Position numbers and translations under genes: made by a program. A DNA stretch of 33,121 nt from Eubacterium sp. (lineage in GTDB: Bacteria; Bacillota_A; Clostridia; Lachnospirales; Lachnospiraceae): contig JAILEL010000071.1 of the NCBI GenBank assembly GCA_024687845.1, forward strand, positions 1 to 33,121, read 5' to 3'. The notes beneath the pieces were generated by a model. It made no database searches, had not been told where the DNA came from, and saw only the letters and a list, made by a program, of their open reading frames with translations. Shown piece after piece: positions 17,001-24,692 of the stretch (position 1 is its first letter; each line of letters opens with the position of its first letter).

Positions 17001-17876
17001 ATGGCTAAGAAAATTGGAAGAAATGACCCATGCTGGTGTGGAAGTGGAAAAAAGTATAAGTCTTGTCATGAGGATTTTGACAGAAAGATCGAGATGTATA
17101 AGAATCAGGGACACAAGGTTCCTACTCGCGAAATGATCAAAAATCCTGAGCAGATTGCCCTGATCAAAGAAAGTGCCAAGGTAAATGTTGAATGTCTTGA
17201 CGTGGTTGCTGATAAGATATGTATAGGCATGAGTACAGAGGACATTAATAAAATTGTAAATGAGGTTTGCAAAAAACATGGCGCAATACCTGCACCTCTT
17301 AATTATGAGGGATTTCCTAAAAGTGTATGCACATCTATAAATGATGCAGTTTGTCATGGAATACCTGATGAAAATGAGATTCTTCAGGATGGCGATATAA
17401 TAAATGTTGACTGCTCAACTATTCTGAATGGATATTTTTCTGATTCATCAAGAATGTTTATGCTCGGAAATGTGACTGATGAGGATAGAAAGCTGGTTGA
17501 AACTGTAAAGGAATGCGTAGAACTTGGTCTTAAAGAGGTAAAACCATGGGGATTCCTCGGAGATATGGGACAGGTTATAAATGATCATGCAAAAGCAGCT
17601 GGTTATTCTGTAGTACGTGACATTGGTGGACATGGAGTTGGAATAGAGTTCCATGAGGAACCATGGGTAAGCTATGTAACAAAAAGAGGAACAGATATGC
17701 TCATGGTACCTGGAATGATGTTCACAATCGAGCCGATGGTAAATGCAGGAGATCATCAGATATTTGTAGATGCAGATAATGACTGGACAGTTTATACCGA
17801 AGACGGTTCAATGTCAGCTCAGTGGGAGATTCAGGTACTTGTAACAGAAGATGGTCATGAGGTAATCTCCTGGTAA
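17001..17876 (+). CDS. map: Methionine aminopeptidase, type I, with N-terminal SEC-C motif
   Basis: Removes the N-terminal Met from new proteins, acting at the ribosome. The frame has an ATG at 16989, but GAGGAA (16991-16996) overlaps it and points to the ATG at 17001, giving 291 residues that start MAKKIGRNDPCWCG. Residues ~6-22 form a SEC-C zinc motif (PCWCGSGKKYKSCH), which may help ribosome docking, as the unrelated zinc-finger extensions of eukaryotic MetAP1 do. The catalytic pita-bread domain follows. VCHGIPDE, VDCSTILNGYFSDSS (two metal Asp), IGGHGVGIEFHEEP (metal His) and the Glu ligands in TIEPMV and WEIQVLVT are all present. It stands alone, with its own promoter and a shared terminator downstream. 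Confidence 0.95.
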   Translation: MAKKIGRNDPCWCGSGKKYKSCHEDFDRKIEMYKNQGHKVPTREMIKNPEQIALIKESAKVNVECLDVVADKICIGMSTEDINKIVNEVCKKHGAIPAPLNYEGFPKSVCTSINDAVCHGIPDENEILQDGDIINVDCSTILNGYFSDSSRMFMLGNVTDEDRKLVETVKECVELGLKEVKPWGFLGDMGQVINDHAKAAGYSVVRDIGGHGVGIEFHEEPWVSYVTKRGTDMLMVPGMMFTIEPMVNAGDHQIFVDADNDWTVYTEDGSMSAQWEIQVLVTEDGHEVISW

Positions 17877-17938
17877 TAATATAGAAGTCAAAAGTTACTT
17901 TTGACCCTCACGTTATAAAATGAAATACAAAGTGAAAC

Positions 17939-17968
17939 AAAAAAACAGCTGTTTTCAGCTGTTTTTTT
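17939..17968. terminator. Bidirectional terminator between map and the HD-GYP gene
   Basis: AAAAAAACAGCTG and CAGCTGTTTTTTT surround a TTTT loop, so both strands have a stem and a T tract. It serves the two converging genes. Upstream, 17887-17905 is a separate perfect palindrome, GTCAAAAGT-T-ACTTTTGAC. Confidence 0.88.
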
Positions 17969-18005
17969 GTATGTATCTAATTACTTAAAACTGCGAGCTG
18001 GAATA

Positions 18006-19262
18006 TTAAGTCAGAATTGAAGTGGTTGGAGCTTCATTAACTCTTGAACCATCTCTGAATTCCATATCCATAGCCATTACGATATTATTGTCTATCTCAC
18101 CTTTAATGACCATATCACGCATGATTGAAATCGCCTTTTCATGAGAAAAACCGGATTTGTAAGGTCTTTCCTCAGTAAGCGCCTGATATATATCACAACA
18201 GGTCATGAGCCTTTCTTCATTGGAAAGAGATTCAGCTTTCAGTCCAAATGGATAACCCTCGCCATTCAGCTTCTCGTGATGATGAGACGCCCAGATCAGT
18301 ATATCATTCATATTTTTAACATGATGCAGAATGTCATATGTATAATAAGCATGCTGCTTCATCAGTTCGTATTCGTATTCATTAAGTTTAGAAGGCTTTT
18401 GAAGTATGGAGTTATCAATCATAAGCTTTCCAATGTCATGAAGAGCTCCGGCGAGGTAATATTTTACTCGCTTTTCTTCAGGAAAGTGGTAGTACTTAGC
18501 CATTACGTCACAGTTCTTTGCAACACCAATAGAATGCTTACAGGTATAATGAGACTTATAGTCTACTATTCGTGCAATCAGGGTCGCAAGATTTACAACC
18601 TCCTGAGGAGAATACTCATCATTGAAATGCTTTGTAGATTTGATAAGATAATTATCAATATTTGCAACAGAAATCGAATTAAGGTGCTTTGCCTTAAAGG
18701 TTTTTGTAAATGTATCGGCAATCTCTCTTGAGAACAGAGTTCCTGCATTTGATTTGACAAAATATATTACTGCACCATAGTTATCCTTATTAAATGTAGT
18801 AAAATCAAAATTATTATCCAGTGTATCTGCTAAATGAATAATCTGCGCCTTGATAGGAGTACGGTCATAGGTTCTTCCCTGAGGTCCGGATCCATCGGCA
18901 TTTTCATGGTGCAAAAGAATAACATCACGGTTATTAGTTCTGAAAGGCATATAACGGGTGTTACTTTCTCCGATAATACATCTTCGCACATTAAAATCAT
19001 GCTGAGAATAGCCTTCACCATTGTTATATTTTTTATACTGTATCTCTTCCTGATTGACTTCTGTCAGAGCATTATCATGAAGTATCGAAAATGCAGCGAG
19101 GTCGATAAGATCTCCTTGAGAAAGACCAAGAGCCTTGCCAAGAGATATAGATATTGCAGCAATTCGCTTACAATGACCTTTGCGCACATTAAGAAGTTCA
19201 ATCTCAACAGCATCAAGACCGGCAGAAACAGCATATAAAATTTCGTTCAGGTCAATTTTCAC
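18006..19262 (-). CDS. Double HD-domain protein with C-terminal HD-GYP
   Basis: This 418-residue soluble protein is read leftwards from a GTG at 19262, behind AAGGGGA 8 bp away. The C-terminal half is a good HD-GYP domain: HD at 275-276 in ALHDIGKL, then HHHE and GEGYP (327-338), the signature of cyclic-di-GMP phosphodiesterases. The N-terminal half repeats the plan (H30, HD at 62-63, HHE at 118-120) but reads GSGPQG where GYP is expected. It is probably an ancient duplicate with altered or lost activity. No receiver, PAS, GAF or membrane segment is visible, so control must be through partners or expression. It diverges from lon and converges on map. Confidence 0.88.
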   Translation of the reverse strand: MKIDLNEILYAVSAGLDAVEIELLNVRKGHCKRIAAISISLGKALGLSQGDLIDLAAFSILHDNALTEVNQEEIQYKKYNNGEGYSQHDFNVRRCIIGESNTRYMPFRTNNRDVILLHHENADGSGPQGRTYDRTPIKAQIIHLADTLDNNFDFTTFNKDNYGAVIYFVKSNAGTLFSREIADTFTKTFKAKHLNSISVANIDNYLIKSTKHFNDEYSPQEVVNLATLIARIVDYKSHYTCKHSIGVAKNCDVMAKYYHFPEEKRVKYYLAGALHDIGKLMIDNSILQKPSKLNEYEYELMKQHAYYTYDILHHVKNMNDILIWASHHHEKLNGEGYPFGLKAESLSNEERLMTCCDIYQALTEERPYKSGFSHEKAISIMRDMVIKGEIDNNIVMAMDMEFRDGSRVNEAPTTSILT

Positions 19263-19347
19263 TTCGTTATTCCCCTTAAATTGATTTCCGTTAAGAAATT
19301 CTTTTAATCATGTAGAAACTGATGATTTTACGTTCCCACTCCTCAAT

Positions 19348-19376
19348 ATAATAACTCAAAATAGAAAGACTGTAAA
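19348..19376 (-). promoter_or_regulatory. Promoter for the HD-GYP gene
   Basis: On the minus strand, TTTACA (19371-19376), a 17-bp spacer and TATTAT (19348-19353), about 86 bp before the GTG start. Confidence 0.6.
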
Positions 19377-19403
19377 GAAAAAAGACTTATAATAACGTAT
19401 AAG

Positions 19404-19432
19404 TTGACTATGAATCATAACTGTAGTATTAT
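19404..19432 (+). promoter_or_regulatory. Promoter of the lon operon
   Basis: TTGACT (19404-19409), 17 bp, TATTAT (19427-19432). A near-consensus sigma-A promoter whose start point falls in the CIRCE element that begins 5 bp later. Confidence 0.85.
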
Positions 19433-19437
19433 ACATA

Positions 19438-19464
19438 TTAGCACTCACAGAGTTAAAGTGCTAA
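19438..19464 (+). promoter_or_regulatory. CIRCE operator (HrcA site) before lon
   Basis: TTAGCACTC, a 9-bp spacer, then AAGTGCTAA. The canonical CIRCE is TTAGCACTC-N9-GAGTGCTAA, so only one base differs. Lying directly after the -10, it would let the HrcA repressor block lon transcription until heat stress. Confidence 0.92.
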
Positions 19465-19486
19465 CAAGAAAAAGGAGGATACAGAA

Positions 19487-21757
19487 GTGTTAACAATACC
19501 AATTTATGATACGATACTCCTGCCCGAAGTTACATTTTACTTTAAAAAAGAAGTGATAGATACATGGGAAGTTAAAGATTTTAATAATGGAGATGATATA
19601 GCGTTTGCTATGCTCAGGGATGATATTGCAGTTCCTGATGTCGCATTTGAAGATATTTTTCCTATAGGAGTTGTTGCAAGAGTTGAGTCCATAGATTCTG
19701 AAGGAAATGTAAAGGTTCGTACTAAGGACAGAATCAATTTCCTTGATTTTAAGAAGCAGAAAAATGGAAGAATTGACTGCGAGATAGAGATAAGACCTGA
19801 AGTAAATGATGCTGATGAAGCTGAAATCAAAGAAAGATTTGAAAAGCTCAAAGGCAAATTCCTCAAATTCGTTCAGAATTATCAGTGGGGTCTGTGGGCG
19901 AGAGGATTTATTATTCAGTGGAAGAATATTAATGAACTTGCCTGCTCTATGACAGGATATTTCAGTATTACATGGCTTGAAAAATACGAAATGGTTGAGG
20001 TCGACAGTGTTCTTCAGAGATTTAATCTGATTGAGCATGCTGCCTATGAATTTATGGAGCTGGCTGATGTAGCTGAGGGTGCTGAGCTTGAGCAGCAGGC
20101 ACGTAACGAAAGTATTTACCGTGAGGATGCGATAAAAAAACAGATAGAGATTCTTCAAAGAGAACTGGATGAGATGCATCCGGAAAATATTTCTGATGTA
20201 AGAAGATTCGAAAGAGAGATAGATGAATCAGGAATGAATCCGACTGCAGAGAAGGAAGCCAGAAAGGTTCTTAATCGAATGAAGCAGGAAGGCCAGGATG
20301 GCCATGAATATGGAATGCTTTATGATTATCTGGATTTTGTTACGACACTTTCCTGGAAACCTGAGGAGTTTTCTCCTATAGATCTTGAATTTGCAGAAAA
20401 AGTTCTGGACAGAGAGCATTATGGATTGAAAAAGGTTAAGGAAAGGATTATTCAGCAGCTTGCTGTTATGGCGCTTAATAAGAAGCAGTCTGGTTCGATT
20501 CTTCTTTTTGTAGGTGCTCCTGGAACTGGTAAGACAAGCATCGGACAAAGCATTGCTGAAGCTCTTGGAAGAAAATACGTTCGTATCAGTCTTGGTGGAA
20601 TCAGGGATGAAGCTGAGATCAGAGGACACAGAAGAACTTACATCGGTGCTATGCCGGGACGAATCATGGAAGGTATGAAGAGAAGTGGTGCTTCTAATCC
20701 TGTAATGGTTCTTGACGAGGTTGATAAGCTTGTTCGTGATTATGGCGGAGATCCGTCGTCAGCTCTTCTTGAAGTGCTGGATCCGGAGCAGAACAACAGC
20801 TTTACAGATCATTACATGAATGTTCCATATGACCTGTCAAATGTACTCTTTGTCTGCACTGCGAACTCAACAGATACAATTCCTGAACCACTGCTTAACA
20901 GAATGGAAATAATTGAATTTCCTGGTTATACAGCTACTGAGAAGTTCCAGATAGCTAAGAAACATCTTATACCTAAGGCAATGAAATCTGCAGGAATTAA
21001 AAGAAAGAACCTGACTATAACGGATAGTGCGATTAAGAAAATCGTTTCAGACTATACAATGGAATCCGGTGTCAGAGGTCTTAAGAAGCAGATAGATACT
21101 CTCATGAGATATGCTGCAGTTCAGCTCGTAAAAGGAAATGAAGAGAAGATATCCGTTAAGCCGGCTAACCTTCGCGAATTCCTAGGCAGAAGGGCTCTCA
21201 GTCATGATATGATTGACAAGAAGTCAGTTCCTGGAGTAGTAACAGGACTTGCTTGGACTATGGCAGGTGGTGAAATTCTTTTTATCGAAAGCAAATTAGT
21301 TGCGGGTTCCGGAAAGACAATCATTACAGGTCAGCTGGGTGATGTTATGAAGGAATCTGTAGAGATAGCTATAAGTCTGGTAAAGAATATGTATCCGGAA
21401 GAAAGTAAATGCTTTGCAGAGAAAGACCTGCACATTCACGTTCCAGAGGGGGCAGTGCCAAAGGATGGACCATCAGCAGGAATAACTCTTGTTACGGCAC
21501 TTTCATCATTAGTTACCGGAAAACCAGTTCGTCCAGATATTGCAATGACTGGTGAAGTATCACTCAGGGAAAATGTTATGCCTATCGGCGGTCTTCCGGA
21601 GAAGCTGATGGCTGCAGTAAGATCAGGAGTAAAAACAGTCTATATTCCAGAGAAAAACATTGAGGATCTTGAGGATGTAGCTGAGGAAGTTAAGAATGAA
21701 CTGACTATTATTCCCGTGAAGAAGGTTAAGGATGTTATCCATCAGGTTATAGTATAG
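19487..21757 (+). CDS. lon: ATP-dependent protease Lon
   Basis: This 756-residue cytoplasmic AAA+ serine protease degrades misfolded and regulatory proteins. The start is GTG at 19487 behind AAAGGAGGAT (19471-19480). A substrate-binding LON domain occupies the N-terminus (it begins LTIPIYDTILLPEV and is divergent from the common PLFP start) and a coiled region follows at about 190-290. Walker A is GAPGTGKT (343-350), with LGGIRDEAEIRGHRRTY and the Walker B VMVLDEVDK after it. The protease domain has the catalytic Ser663 in KDGPSAG and Lys706 in GGLPEKL, 43 residues apart as in E. coli Lon. All catalytic residues are intact. Control by HrcA is indicated by the CIRCE site. A rhomboid gene follows in the same unit. 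Confidence 0.97.
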   Translation: MLTIPIYDTILLPEVTFYFKKEVIDTWEVKDFNNGDDIAFAMLRDDIAVPDVAFEDIFPIGVVARVESIDSEGNVKVRTKDRINFLDFKKQKNGRIDCEIEIRPEVNDADEAEIKERFEKLKGKFLKFVQNYQWGLWARGFIIQWKNINELACSMTGYFSITWLEKYEMVEVDSVLQRFNLIEHAAYEFMELADVAEGAELEQQARNESIYREDAIKKQIEILQRELDEMHPENISDVRRFEREIDESGMNPTAEKEARKVLNRMKQEGQDGHEYGMLYDYLDFVTTLSWKPEEFSPIDLEFAEKVLDREHYGLKKVKERIIQQLAVMALNKKQSGSILLFVGAPGTGKTSIGQSIAEALGRKYVRISLGGIRDEAEIRGHRRTYIGAMPGRIMEGMKRSGASNPVMVLDEVDKLVRDYGGDPSSALLEVLDPEQNNSFTDHYMNVPYDLSNVLFVCTANSTDTIPEPLLNRMEIIEFPGYTATEKFQIAKKHLIPKAMKSAGIKRKNLTITDSAIKKIVSDYTMESGVRGLKKQIDTLMRYAAVQLVKGNEEKISVKPANLREFLGRRALSHDMIDKKSVPGVVTGLAWTMAGGEILFIESKLVAGSGKTIITGQLGDVMKESVEIAISLVKNMYPEESKCFAEKDLHIHVPEGAVPKDGPSAGITLVTALSSLVTGKPVRPDIAMTGEVSLRENVMPIGGLPEKLMAAVRSGVKTVYIPEKNIEDLEDVAEEVKNELTIIPVKKVKDVIHQVIV

Positions 21758-21792
21758 AGATTTTCTAGTTGAATGTGGAAAAGGGGGCTGTC

Positions 21793-22380
21793 ATGGCAAG
21801 TAACAGCAGTAGTAAGGGTAAGATTTCATTTACCTATAATGCGCCGGCAACGCTTACATTTGCCTTTGTTTCATTAGTTGTTCTGCTGGTTGGATATCTG
21901 ACAGGTGGAAAAAGCACTGAGCTTTTCTTTGAAGTCTACAGGAGTAAGCTGAGTGTGGGATTCTTCATAAGGCTTTTCGGACATGTATTGGGACATGCAA
22001 GCATGTCACATTATGCGAGCAATATGACACTTTTCCTGCTGCTGGGACCGGTACTTGAGGAAAAGTATGGAAGCCTTACACTGGTAGAAGGCTTCGGAAT
22101 AGTGGCAGTGATCTCGGGACTTGTAAATATACTTCTGTTTCCACATACAGCACTTCTTGGAGCCAGCGGAGTTGTATTTATGATGATCATTCTCGTGTCT
22201 GCATCAGACCTTAAGGCAGGTGAGATTCCGATTTCGATGATTCTTGTTATGGTCATTTATCTCGGTTCAGAAGTAATGAGTATGATCACTGTTCATGACA
22301 ATGTATCACAGCTGACACATATAATTGGTGGACTTTGTGGAGCGGTATTAGGAAACCTGCTTAATAATTCAAATAAATAG
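21793..22380 (+). CDS. Rhomboid-family intramembrane serine protease
   Basis: A small six-helix membrane protein of 195 residues. The frame opens with a TTG at 21769, but GGGGG at 21783-21787 favours the ATG at 21793. The rhomboid signatures are present: the HASMSHYASN segment (His73 and Asn77 of the H-x3-N motif), GASGVVF with nucleophile Ser125, and His176 in THIIGG as the second member of the catalytic dyad. It starts 35 bp after lon and shares its promoter, so it is probably heat induced with it, which would link membrane and cytoplasmic proteolysis. Substrates unknown. The transcript crosses a MITE-like element before the original terminator at 22644. Confidence 0.9.
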   Translation: MASNSSSKGKISFTYNAPATLTFAFVSLVVLLVGYLTGGKSTELFFEVYRSKLSVGFFIRLFGHVLGHASMSHYASNMTLFLLLGPVLEEKYGSLTLVEGFGIVAVISGLVNILLFPHTALLGASGVVFMMIILVSASDLKAGEIPISMILVMVIYLGSEVMSMITVHDNVSQLTHIIGGLCGAVLGNLLNNSNK

Positions 22381-22397
22381 CCAATATATAAAAATAG

Positions 22398-22621
22398 GTT
22401 ACTATTCACGGTTTATGAGATATAATCGAAAAACAACTGCTCGCAGTTTGTTTTTCAATTATATCTCATAATACCTGTGAAACAGGAACTCAAAAAACAC
22501 GATTCAGTGCTGCGTAAGCAGCAATAGAACATCGCATATAAGCTTATTTATGCTTGCATAAGAATAAGCTTTATGTGATGTGGACTTAAGAGTGTTTTTT
22601 GAGTTAACCGTGAATAGTAAC
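22398..22621. mobile_element. MITE-like palindromic element with 8-bp target duplication
   Basis: The 224-bp element is bounded by perfect 16-bp terminal inverted repeats, GTTACTATTCACGGTT (22398-22413) and its complement (22606-22621). It is flanked on both sides by AAAAATAG (22390-22397 and 22622-22629), a perfect 8-bp direct repeat. Inside are a long hairpin (22415-22469), a small CCTGT-GAA-ACAGG hairpin (22474-22486), and a 14-bp stem (22487-22500 with 22592-22605). That stem encloses a GCTGC-GTAA-GCAGC hairpin and a long hairpin at 22531-22579, so the single strand would fold as a branched structure. It has no transposase or believable gene, so it must be moved in trans. A decayed relative is at 13392-13508. 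Confidence 0.85.
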
Positions 22622-22643
22622 AAAAATAGAATGAAACTATATG

Positions 22644-22688
22644 GTGACATATTGAAATTAGAAGTTTTAATTTCAATATGTCACTTTT
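22644..22688 (+). terminator. Terminator of the lon-rhomboid operon
   Basis: A perfect 17-bp stem (22644-22660 with 22668-22684), loop GAAGTTT, then TTTT. It is now separated from the rhomboid gene by the inserted element. Confidence 0.88.
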
Positions 22689-22733
22689 GCTTAAAAAATG
22701 CTTTTTTTATTATATATTATGTCTATTATATGC

Positions 22734-22762
22734 TTGTATATCAAATATTTTTGTTTTATACT
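22734..22762 (+). promoter_or_regulatory. Promoter of the ATP synthase operon
   Basis: TTGTAT (22734-22739), 17 bp, TATACT (22757-22762), about 88 bp before atpB. It is the best match in the AT-rich stretch 22689-22849, which holds nothing else recognisable. Confidence 0.55.
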
Positions 22763-22849
22763 ATATGATTGTTTTAGATGTTCGCATTTCTAATGAAAAA
22801 TCCAAAATGAACGTCTAGGATAAATACGTTGAAGGGTAGAAAGGAGAAT

Positions 22850-23707
22850 ATGGATTTGGACAAAGGAAAAAGAACCAGATGTATCATAGTGTTGGCTATT
22901 GTTCTGGTACTGCTCCTGGTCGGAATTATCGTAACAAATAAAGGAGGCGGACATCACGAATCGATAAAAGTCGTGATGAGAGATGCTGTTCTGCACGAAG
23001 AAAACAAAATGAACTTCTTCGGACTCACGGTTAATCCTTCGCTTATTGCAGCTTATATTGTAACAGCTATATTACTTTTTATAGCCCTAATGATAAGAAT
23101 ATTTGCTGTGCCGCGTTTTAAACTGGTACCTGGAAAGTTTCAGGCTCTGATAGAAATGTGGGTAGGATATTTTGATAATCTGGCTAAAACGAACAGTCCG
23201 CATTTGAATAGTATTCTTGGAGCTTATGTATTCGCAGCAGGATCATATATATTCGTGGGAACTATTTTTGAACTTTTCGGAATACAGGGGACGACAACTA
23301 AAGGCTATCCAATATCACTGCCGGCTCCACTTTGTGACATCAATGGAGCTATAGGAATGGGTGTATTCTCATATTTATTCATAATGTCAGGTGGTATATT
23401 GGGAAATAAAATAAAAGGAGTTGGACTTACCCTTAAGGAATTTTCACTGCCAATCTCCATGAGCTTCCGTCTTTTCTGTGCACTCCTGTCAGGAACACTT
23501 GTAACAGAACTTGTATATTATTCAATGTCACTTAGTTTTGTACTTCCTGTTCTGGTAGGTATACTTTTTACACTTATCCATGCGATAGTTCAGGCTTACG
23601 TACTTACAATGCTGGTATCGATATATTATGGAGAGGTATCAGAGGTACATGAGAAGAAGCCTAAGAAAAAGAAGCAGAAGAAGTCCAAGGCTCTTGCTGA
23701 AGCGTGA
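22850..23707 (+). CDS. atpB: F-type ATP synthase subunit a
   Basis: The Fo membrane subunit that forms the ion half-channels next to the c-ring, 285 residues. The frame opens at a TTG at 22829, but AAGGAG at 22841-22846 points to the ATG at 22850 (spacing short) or less likely a TTG at 22856. A first span (12-28) is followed by four or five more. The essential Arg is R207 in PISMSFRLFCALLSG, and Gln248 in HAIVQAY matches the conserved Gln of the last span. The Gly-Asn that nearly always follows RLF is replaced by Cys-Ala. The C-terminus ends in a Lys-rich tail (about 268-280) after the last span, longer than is usual. No atpI precedes it. Confidence 0.93.
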   Translation: MDLDKGKRTRCIIVLAIVLVLLLVGIIVTNKGGGHHESIKVVMRDAVLHEENKMNFFGLTVNPSLIAAYIVTAILLFIALMIRIFAVPRFKLVPGKFQALIEMWVGYFDNLAKTNSPHLNSILGAYVFAAGSYIFVGTIFELFGIQGTTTKGYPISLPAPLCDINGAIGMGVFSYLFIMSGGILGNKIKGVGLTLKEFSLPISMSFRLFCALLSGTLVTELVYYSMSLSFVLPVLVGILFTLIHAIVQAYVLTMLVSIYYGEVSEVHEKKPKKKKQKKSKALAEA

Positions 23708-23800
23708 TAATCAGGAATATGAAGTACGTATATTAATATGAAATAAGATGAATTATTTAATGTTTAATAATTTGGTTAAGAATAGAAAGAGGTAAATAAA

Positions 23801-24160
23801 ATGAAACTAATTAAGAAAACAGTTTTAACAGTTGCAATCCTTTTTGCAGCTTTCGCATTTTTCTCAGCAGTTGCTCCTGCAACAGTTTCCTATGCAGCAG
23901 AAGAAACTACAGAGGAGGCAGCAGCAACAGATAATTCTACAGGAGCAAAGGCTCTTGCAGCAGCAATTGCTATTGGTCTTGCAGGTGGACTTGGAACTAT
24001 AGCAATGGGTATGAGTATCGGAAAAACAGCTGAAGGTATTGCTCGTCAGCCTGAAGCAGCTGGTAATATCAGATCATCTATGATCCTTGGTATCGTATTT
24101 ATAGAGACTGCTGTTCTTTATGCACTTGTTGTGGCAATCCTTATTATATTTGTCTTGTGA
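23801..24160 (+). CDS. atpE: F-type ATP synthase subunit c with signal-like N-terminal extension
   Basis: The c-ring rotor subunit, 119 residues against the usual 70-90. The extra ~45 residues start with MKLIKKTVLTVAIL, a basic start and a hydrophobic core, and reach an Ala-rich site with VSYA before a Glu/Thr-rich spacer. This looks like a cleavable signal peptide. The core has helix 1 (about 48-76), the polar loop ARQPEA (81-86) and helix 2 with the ion-binding Glu102 in FIETAVLY. Met69 stands at the position of the Gln that helps bind sodium in Na-type rings, although Thr103 is kept, so proton use is more likely. AAAGAGGT (23786-23793) lies 7 bp before the ATG and no internal start could give the short form. 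It lies 93 bp after atpB. Confidence 0.93.
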   Translation: MKLIKKTVLTVAILFAAFAFFSAVAPATVSYAAEETTEEAAATDNSTGAKALAAAIAIGLAGGLGTIAMGMSIGKTAEGIARQPEAAGNIRSSMILGIVFIETAVLYALVVAILIIFVL

Positions 24161-24210
24161 TTTAGGTATTTTAGGAATTTTGATTATGTAAAAAATAGAG
24201 AGGTAAGAAT

Positions 24211-24687
24211 ATGCCATTAGGAATAGATTTTACACAGATATTTCTTCATATGTTCAATGTAGTCCTGCTTTTTGGTGGTCTGTATATTATTCTCTATGCT
24301 CCTGTTAAGAAAATCATGCAGCAGAGAGAAGATCATTATAAAGAAATGGATGAATCAGCAAGAACAAAGCTTGCTGATGCTGAGGCAAAAAATGCTGAGT
24401 ATGAAGAAAAATTAAAAAATGTTGAAACAGAGATATCTCAGCAGAGAAAGAAGGCATCTATGGATATAGCTGCTATGAGAACTGATGCTGAGGCTGAAGC
24501 TAAAACAAAGGCTAATAAGATAATAAATGATGCTAAAAGAGATGCTGAGAATCAGAGAAGAGCAATTGTTGAATCAGCCAAAAAAGACATTAGTGAGATG
24601 GTTGAAGAGGCAACTCGTAAGGTTGTTCTCACAAATAGTACCAGTGAAGCATATGACATGTTTTTAGATAATGCTGAAAGGAGCTAA
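24211..24687 (+). CDS. atpF: F-type ATP synthase subunit b
   Basis: The peripheral stalk subunit, 158 residues and of normal length. One membrane span lies at about 9-28 ([20 protein letters not shown]), then comes a long charged helix rich in Ala, Glu and Lys (about 40-140) typical of the b dimer. The last residues carry AAAGGAG (24677-24683), the ribosome site of the next gene. AGAGAGGT precedes its own ATG by 7 bp. In the standard operon atpH (delta) would follow, but here alpha begins 5 bp later. The b C-terminus normally docks on the delta C-terminal domain, which in this operon seems to be carried by alpha. Confidence 0.93.
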   Translation: MPLGIDFTQIFLHMFNVVLLFGGLYIILYAPVKKIMQQREDHYKEMDESARTKLADAEAKNAEYEEKLKNVETEISQQRKKASMDIAAMRTDAEAEAKTKANKIINDAKRDAENQRRAIVESAKKDISEMVEEATRKVVLTNSTSEAYDMFLDNAERS

Positions 24688-24692
24688 ATAAA

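Noticed and set aside
18141..18731. 196-codon open frame on the plus strand opposite the HD-GYP gene
   Set aside because: It lies wholly antisense to a clear HD-GYP coding region, has no ribosome site and reads as low-complexity hydrophobic sequence.
19490..20179. 229-codon minus-strand frame inside lon
   Set aside because: Shadow of the lon N-terminal coding region, with no family features.
22580..22768. Small plus-strand frame across the element end and terminator
   Set aside because: It spans the inverted repeat end, a target duplication and the lon terminator; no ribosome site.
23801..24160. Sodium-type c-ring
   Set aside because: Glu102-Thr103 would fit, but the helix-1 Gln needed for sodium binding is Met69, so proton coupling is more likely.
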